From assembly GCF_000186865.1 (NCBI RefSeq), contig NW_008705563.1, forward strand, positions 2,591,213 through 2,655,212: a stretch of 64,000 nt of DNA. Direction: 5' to 3'. The first letter of the stretch is position 1. Every line of letters starts with the position of its first letter. This DNA comes from Aureococcus anophagefferens. Lineage: Eukaryota; Sar; Pelagophyceae; Pelagomonadales; Pelagomonadaceae. Positions 59,516 through 64,000 of this stretch are shown here, piece after piece. The notes under the pieces are model-generated. The model was given only the letters and a program-made list of their open reading frames with translations, had not been told where the DNA came from and searched no databases. The translations under genes and the position numbers were made by a program.

Positions 59516-59651
59516 GTCGATTGCTCGTTACGCGCACGCCAGCGCTCGTCGACGCGATTGCCACAGTCGTCACCTTGCCGGCCTCGAGCCGGCTCGGCGA
59601 GCTTGCGAAGCTCGCGAAGCCTGCTCAAGAATCGGCCTGCGGTGGTACATT

Positions 59652-60212
59652 ATGTCGCGGATCGTAGCCCTCCTCGCGCTCTTCGCGACCTCCCAAGCGC
59701 TCGCGCCGGCGCCCAAGAAGCCCGCCAGCCCCGGGGTCGTCGCGAAGACCGTCGGGAAGCAGCTCGTCTCCGCCGGCATCGCCGCGTCGCTCCTCTTCGC
59801 GCCCCAGGACGCCAACGCGGCGCGGTCCGGCGGGCGCGCCGGGGGCGGGTCGCGCATGCGGTCCGCGCCGTCGCGGTCCTACAGCAGCGCGCCGCGCGCC
59901 GTGCCGCGCGGCGGCACGCGCATGTACGCCGCGCCGATGGCCGTGCCCGTGCCCGTGCCCGTGTCGCCGTTCGGCATGGGCTACGGCTACGGCGGCTACG
60001 GCTACGGCGGCCCGAACGTCGGCGCCATCGTCGGCCTCTCCATCATCGACTCCATCGCCCAGGAGCAGCGCCGCAGCGCCTACATCCGGCAGCAGCTCGA
60101 GACGCAGCGCGAGCTCGGCCGCGACCAGGCGGACATCGACCAGCTCACGAAGATGCTCGCGGCCCAGGACGCGCGCATCGCCGAGCTCCAGAAGCAGGTC
60201 GAGCAGAAGTAG
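59652..60212 (+). CDS. Plastid-targeted Gly/Tyr-rich small protein
   Basis: 186 residues from ATG 59652. The presequence MSRIVALLALFATSQALAPA fits a signal peptide plus plastid transit; a second hydrophobic stretch ending FAPQDANAARSGG resembles a thylakoid-type cleavage region. Then comes a Gly/Ser/Arg segment (GGRAGGGSRMRSAPSRSYSS), a Val-Pro and GYGYGGYGYGG run with a short hydrophobic span, and a C-terminal coiled-coil (QQLETQRELGRDQADIDQLT). The SGGR.GG motif recalls DUF1517-type thylakoid proteins, but this is weak. Function unknown. Confidence 0.65.
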   Translation: MSRIVALLALFATSQALAPAPKKPASPGVVAKTVGKQLVSAGIAASLLFAPQDANAARSGGRAGGGSRMRSAPSRSYSSAPRAVPRGGTRMYAAPMAVPVPVPVSPFGMGYGYGGYGYGGPNVGAIVGLSIIDSIAQEQRRSAYIRQQLETQRELGRDQADIDQLTKMLAAQDARIAELQKQVEQK

Positions 60213-60280
60213 GCGGGGGCGTACGTCCCTAAGTGATCTCCGACTCCAGGGGGGTTAATAGAGAGGCGAGCGACGCGCGA

Positions 60281-61790
60281 CTACCGCGCCATCCACGCGA
60301 CGGGCAGCGGGAGCTCGAGGTCGTAGAGCTTCTGCGTGTGGAGGGGCATGGGGTCCTCCTTGCCCGCGGCGACGGCGTCGTTCGTGATCTTGTAGAACCA
60401 GCCGTTGCGCCACTCGAACTCCTTCACTGCCGTCGGGAAGTGCGCGACGGTCCGCGCGTACGCCTTCAGCCGCTCCGGCGCGCCGGCGGGCACGGCCACG
60501 CCCAGCGCCTCGGCCCCGGCGTCGAGGAGCTCCGCCGCCAGGGCGTCGAACTCCGCCGCGTGCTTCCGCTCGACGTCGCCGACGCTGCAGCCGTGCGTCG
60601 CGCCCACGAGCATGAACGCGCAGATCCAGACGTGCTTCTCGAGCATGGCGACCGCGAAGGCGTCGCCCTCCTTGACGTGGCACGTCAGCTCCTTGAGCGC
60701 GAGGCGGCTCGCGAAGGCGTCGGCCCACTTGCCCGTCGCCGCCGTCAACCCCTCGGGGTTCGCGTCCGTGACGCCGTCCGTGGGCGTCTCGCCGAGTTTG
60801 GCGACCGCGAGGTAGACGAGGACCTGCGTCGCGTCGCCGAGGCCCTGGCCTTCGAGGAAGGGGCCGAGCATGCCGTTCTGGAGGAAGCACAGGTCCGCGC
60901 GCCGGTCCTCGGGCACCGCCGCGACGACCGACGCGAGCGCGTCGTTGCGCGTGCAGACGTAGATGGGCCCGCTCTCCGGCGCGTCGGCGGGCCAGCCGCT
61001 GCTCGACGTCATCACCGCGTCGCCGTCGGACTTGAGCATGGACCCGATGCGCCCGGACCCGACGATGACCGCCGGCACGTCGTGCTCCGTCGGCGCGAGC
61101 GCCGCCTTGGCGGGCGCCTTGCTGACGACGCCGGCGGCGGCGAGCTTGATGCCAAAGTCGGCGAAGGACGTCACGCCCGAGGCGTCGCAGGCCTCACGCC
61201 ACGCGGCGGCGGGCGCCTTGCTGACGACACCGGCGGCGGCGAGCTTGATGCCAAAGTCGGCAAAGGATGTGACGCCCGAGGCGTCGCAGGCCGCGCGCCA
61301 CGCGGCGGCCGTCGGCGGGCCCGCCGGCGCGGCGGCCCGGCGCCTTGCTGACGACGCCGGCGGCGGCGAGCTTGATGCCAAAGTCGGCGAAGGACGTGAC
61401 GCCCGAGGCGTCGCAGGCCTCGCGCCACGCGGCGGCCGTCGGCGGGCCCGCCGGCGCCTTGCTGACGACGCCGGCGGCGGCGAGCTTGATGCCAAAATCG
61501 GCAAAGGACGTGACGCCCGAGGCGTCGCAGGCCTCGCGCCACGCGGCGGCCGTCGGTGCCTTGCTGACGACACCGGCGGCGGCGAGCTTGATGCCAAAGT
61601 CGGCAAAGGATGTGACGCCCGAGGCGTCGCAGGCCTCGCGCCACGCGGCGGCCGTCGGCGCCTCGCCGACGGCGACGTCAGCCGTGGCAACGGGCAGCGC
61701 GACGCGCCGCAGCGTCGCGTGCGGCCGCGGCGGCGCGAAGGCATGCACCGCGGCGCACGCGCCGAGCGCGAAGAGCTTGTACCGGATCAT
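60281..61790 (-). CDS. PanE/ApbA-like oxidoreductase with N-terminal tandem repeats (frameshifted)
   Basis: Starts MIRYKLFALGACAAVHAFAP, a heterokont plastid presequence. Five copies of a 33-38-residue repeat (AAAWREACDASGVTSFADFG then IKLAAAGVVSKAP) follow between about 61,670 and 61,110. The C-terminal 270 residues are a ketopantoate-reductase-like NAD(P) enzyme: AVIVGSGRIGSMLKSDG, YVCTRNDAL, LCFLQNGMLGP and EKHVWICAFMLVGATHG. Between repeats 3 and 4 a 13-bp excess shifts the frame, so the N-terminus and the catalytic part are in different frames. A splice, an assembly collapse or a real null allele would each explain this. Confidence 0.65.
61136..61670 (-). repeat. Five tandem coding repeats (99-127 bp)
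   Basis: The marker gatgccaaa occurs at 61148, 61247, 61374, 61488 and 61590, with spacings 99, 127, 114 and 102 bp. Units are nearly identical inside and differ in linker length. The 127-bp spacing is 13 bp longer than the related 114-bp one and breaks the frame. Confidence 0.9.
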
Positions 61791-61854
61791 CGTGCGCGTG
61801 TTAATGCTTAGTAGGGTTTTGTAAAATACGACTTTATTCAGGGGGCGCCCTCGG

Positions 61855-62299
61855 ACAAAAGATCCGACGGCATGACGGGGTGGGTGGGTGGGCCCGGAGG
61901 TCGGGTTTCAAAAACCCGAAGTGTACTTAAAGGGTACTTGTAACGCGCGCGCGCGCGCGTGGAGGCCGCGCGCGTCCCGCGTCCCGCACCGCGCCAGGAG
62001 CCGGGAGGAAATGCCATGGGCCACGGCGGTGTCCTTGTCGAGTCGGGCCGCACCCGGCGTTCGTCGGCTGACCCGCGGCTGCACGGTGGCGGCTCCTGCA
62101 GCGGCACCGGCGACTCCCGGTCGAACCGCGGCGCCGCGCGGTCCCGCGCGCGCGGTGTGGCAATTCAGCGATAATCAGCGGCGCGCGACGCGGCAACTTG
62201 AAGGCAACCAACGAAAAAGGAGCTCGCTGATTGGTCGGGAGGTGGGTGGGTGGGCGCCGGTGGCCGGCACCAAAAATCCGTCATGCCGTCGGGTTTTGT
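61855..62299. repeat. Inverted-repeat-bounded element (MITE-like candidate)
   Basis: CCGACGGCATGACGG at 61864-61878 and its reverse complement at 62278-62292, with matching acaaaa extensions outside, bound about 445 bp. Inside are two direct G-rich runs (ggtgggtgggtggg at 61879 and 62241), a hairpin (tcgggtttcaaaaacccga) and a (CG)n run at 61944-61960. No target duplication is evident. It could instead be 5' sequence of the retrotransposon that follows. Confidence 0.4.
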
Positions 62300-62501
62300 T
62301 TTTTAGGTAGCCTCCTTCTTTATTTCAGGATCGACGAGCTAGCGGCACCGCTCCGCCGAGCGCAGGGGTCGATCCGGGGACGTAAGGTCGTTCTGGGCCG
62401 CGCCCGCGCGTCGCGACCATGCTCGGAGTCTTTGCGCAGCTCGCGCACCGCTCGGCGGGGTCTGGCGGCGCGCGCCGATTGACACCACGTCGCGTAGCTA
62501 G

Positions 62502-62927
62502 GCGCCGCGGCTGAGCGCGGCGTCGCCGGACGCGCCCCGGCCGCCGTCGTTGGCGCCGCCGCCGCTCGTGAACGGCGGCGGCGCGCCGGTGGGCGGCGGC
62601 GTCGTGCCGGGGCCCGCGGCGCTCGAGCTGGGGCAGTTCGCGCCCGCGCCGGTGCCGTACTCGCCCTTCTTCCCGCCGCCGTCGATGCCGACGTACGCGC
62701 CCTACTACCAGCCGTCGGCGCCGCCGCCGGCGGTGCAGCAGCCCGCCGTGGACATCGAGGCCACGGTGCGCCGCCTGATCGCGGAGGGCCAGACGCGCGA
62801 CCTCGACCGCGACCGCGCCGACGCCGCGGTCAACGGCGGCCTGCGCGCGCAGCGCGGCGGCTTCGTGCGCAAGCGCTGCCGGTACGGCGCGAGCTGCTAC
62901 CGCCGCGACTGCCGCTACGCGCACTGA
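62502..62927 (+). CDS. Non-LTR retrotransposon ORF1-like, CCCH zinc finger (start unresolved)
   Basis: Open from a stop at 62499 with no ATG, so the true start lies upstream or by splicing. The product is Pro/Ala/Gly-rich, with a short helix (VDIEATVRRLIAEGQTRDLD) and a C-terminal CCCH finger RKRCRYGASCYRRDCRYAH. It lies directly upstream of, and is overlapped by, an endonuclease-type frame, which together suggest a LINE ORF1/ORF2 pair. CCCH fingers bind RNA. Standing alone it could be a host CCCH protein. Confidence 0.5.
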   Translation, partial: APRLSAASPDAPRPPSLAPPPLVNGGGAPVGGGVVPGPAALELGQFAPAPVPYSPFFPPPSMPTYAPYYQPSAPPPAVQQPAVDIEATVRRLIAEGQTRDLDRDRADAAVNGGLRAQRGGFVRKRCRYGASCYRRDCRYAH

Positions 62928-63277
62928 CGGCGCCGGGGCCGCAAGGTCCCGGCGCCGAAAGTCGCGTAAAGAAACAGACGCGGCGCGCGCTCCAAGACGG
63001 CGCGCGTCGTTATTGCGGGAGCCGCGGCGGCCGGCGGCGGCGACGCGTGGGCGGCGCGGCGGCGCGGGCGGTCGGCGGCGGCGGCGGCGGCGGGCGAGGG
63101 CCTGCGCCGAAGCGGCGCCGGCATTGGCGGCAGGGCCGCAGGTCGTGTGGACCGCGCGGCAGCGGTGCGCGCACGGGTGCGCAGGGCGCGGCGGGCGGCG
63201 ACGACGACGCGCCGCCGCCGCCCGCGCCGGCGCCGCCGCAGCCGCCGCCGACGGCGACGGCGGTGCGCGCGGCGGCC

Positions 63278-64000
63278 GTGGAGCGGTCGCTGTGGGTGCT
63301 GTCGCTCAACGTCCGCGCGCTCACGGAGGAGAAGCTCCTCGTCCTGCGGCGCGCGCTCGGCGAGCTCGCACGGGCCGGCCGGCGGCCGGACATCGTCTGC
63401 CTGCAGGAGACGTGGGGCACCGAGGCCTCGGAGCACCGCTTCGCGCTGGAGGGCTACCGCCTGTTCGCGTTCTCGCGCGGCGGCCGCGGCACGCGGTCGC
63501 CGGGCGGCGGCCTCGCGACGTTCGTGCGAGACGACCTGCGGGCCTACGCTCTCCAGAGGGGCGAGAGCGGCGTCGTCGTGGAGCTGTCGGACGTCGTTCC
63601 GGCCGTGCACATCGCCAACGTGTACAGGTCGGAACGCGCCGACCGGGAGCTTCCGGTCGGCGCGCGCTTCTTCGACTTCGTCGGCGGCGCCGTCGACCGC
63701 GCGCGCGCCGCCGGAGCCGTGGCCGTCGTCGTCGGCGACTTCAACGTCGCCGGCCTCGAGAACACGGACCCGGCATGGCCCCGCGCGCCGGGGCGGCTCG
63801 GGAGCGCGACGACGGAGCTCTCGAAGATGCGCGCCTGGATCGACGACCGCGGCCTCACGGTCGTCAGCGGCGCCGGCTGCTCGCCCGCGGAGGCCGTGAC
63901 GCGGCGGTCGGGCCCCAACGCGTCCGAGATCGACTACGTCGTCGTCGACGCCGGCCGTGGCGTCGACGTCGTGGCGTGCGCGACGGACGGCGACGACGAC
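63278..64000 (+). CDS. Non-LTR retrotransposon ORF2, APE-type endonuclease (3' part off window)
   Basis: The frame through 63278 is open to the window end and upstream past ORF1. It encodes an endonuclease/exonuclease/phosphatase domain of the kind that starts LINE ORF2: LSLNVRALTEEKLLVLRRAL, the catalytic Glu motif PDIVCLQETW, GGGLATFVRDDL, VVVGDFNVAG and SEIDYVVV. The catalytic Glu, the GDFN Asp/Asn pair and the D-Y motif are present, so the domain looks intact. Reverse transcriptase would lie beyond the window. The exact start is not defined because no suitable ATG is seen. Confidence 0.72.
   Translation, partial: MERSLWVLSLNVRALTEEKLLVLRRALGELARAGRRPDIVCLQETWGTEASEHRFALEGYRLFAFSRGGRGTRSPGGGLATFVRDDLRAYALQRGESGVVVELSDVVPAVHIANVYRSERADRELPVGARFFDFVGGAVDRARAAGAVAVVVGDFNVAGLENTDPAWPRAPGRLGSATTELSKMRAWIDDRGLTVVSGAGCSPAEAVTRRSGPNASEIDYVVVDAGRGVDVVACATDGDDD

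Noticed and set aside
1..64000. tRNA, rRNA or snRNA genes
   Set aside because: No T-loop box B pattern or recognisable rRNA/snRNA segment was found by eye; a covariance-model search would be needed to exclude them.

Overview
The window is nuclear DNA from a GC-rich, gene-dense unicellular alga, almost certainly a heterokont (stramenopile) and most probably the pelagophyte Aureococcus anophagefferens or a close relative. Several proteins start with a signal peptide followed by a Phe-containing cleavage motif of the heterokont plastid type (DAFVAP in the thioredoxin, HAFAPP in the PanE-like protein). Genes have few short introns. At least seven sites carry introner-like elements: short, AT-richer, inverted-repeat sequences with 8-bp target duplications that sit exactly on introns. 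Introners of this type are known from Aureococcus and Micromonas. Species assignment is inference; the rest is read from the sequence.

Layout. 1-15.0 kb (minus): a giant signal-peptide-bearing, Cys-rich surface protein (at least 4,834 residues; FG-GAP/VCBS repeats, then many GCC2/GCC3-type Cys-rich repeats with four SEA-like modules, then membrane spans), cut by four introner-type introns and running off the left edge. 15.2-21.6 kb (plus): head-to-head with it, an ARM-LRR-CHAT-NB-ARC protein, i.e. a caspase-like protease coupled to an NLR-type ATPase, containing an assembly gap and an introner. 21.6-24.5 kb: tandem repeats and two MYND-RING-Sel1 paralogues (a third lies at 36.7-37.8 kb). 24.7-31.1 kb: a meiosis-flavoured cluster with a RAD51/DMC1 recombinase, a small shugoshin and a HORMA-domain protein, interspersed with small unknown genes. 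31.2-36.6 kb: an aldo/keto reductase-like protein, two sulfotransferase-like genes and a Cys-rich membrane protein. 37.9-42.1 kb (minus): a PDZ plus Ala-rich coiled-coil protein with a second gap. 43-54.6 kb: a run of plus-strand genes (IGPS-like barrel, histone deacetylase, plastid thioredoxin, LRR protein, ankyrin protein, an unknown, a Cys-loop ion channel, an FkbM methyltransferase). 54.6-61.8 kb: a secreted repeat protein with an introner, a CS/PIH1-like protein, a tiny FN3-CaaX protein, a plastid protein and a PanE-like enzyme with N-terminal tandem repeats. 61.8-64 kb: an inverted-repeat element and the 5' part of a non-LTR retrotransposon.

The strongest leads are (i) the introners: every target duplication starts with GT or GC on the sense strand, so the host supplies the donor and the element end supplies the AG acceptor, and removal restores the protein frame at each of the five sites where both flanks are visible; (ii) the CHAT-NB-ARC protein, an immunity or cell-death candidate sharing a 160-bp divergent promoter with a giant surface receptor; (iii) physical clustering of meiotic genes in an alga with little documented sex. 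All exon structures are by-eye inferences from frame continuity, splice dinucleotides and repeat or domain alignment.
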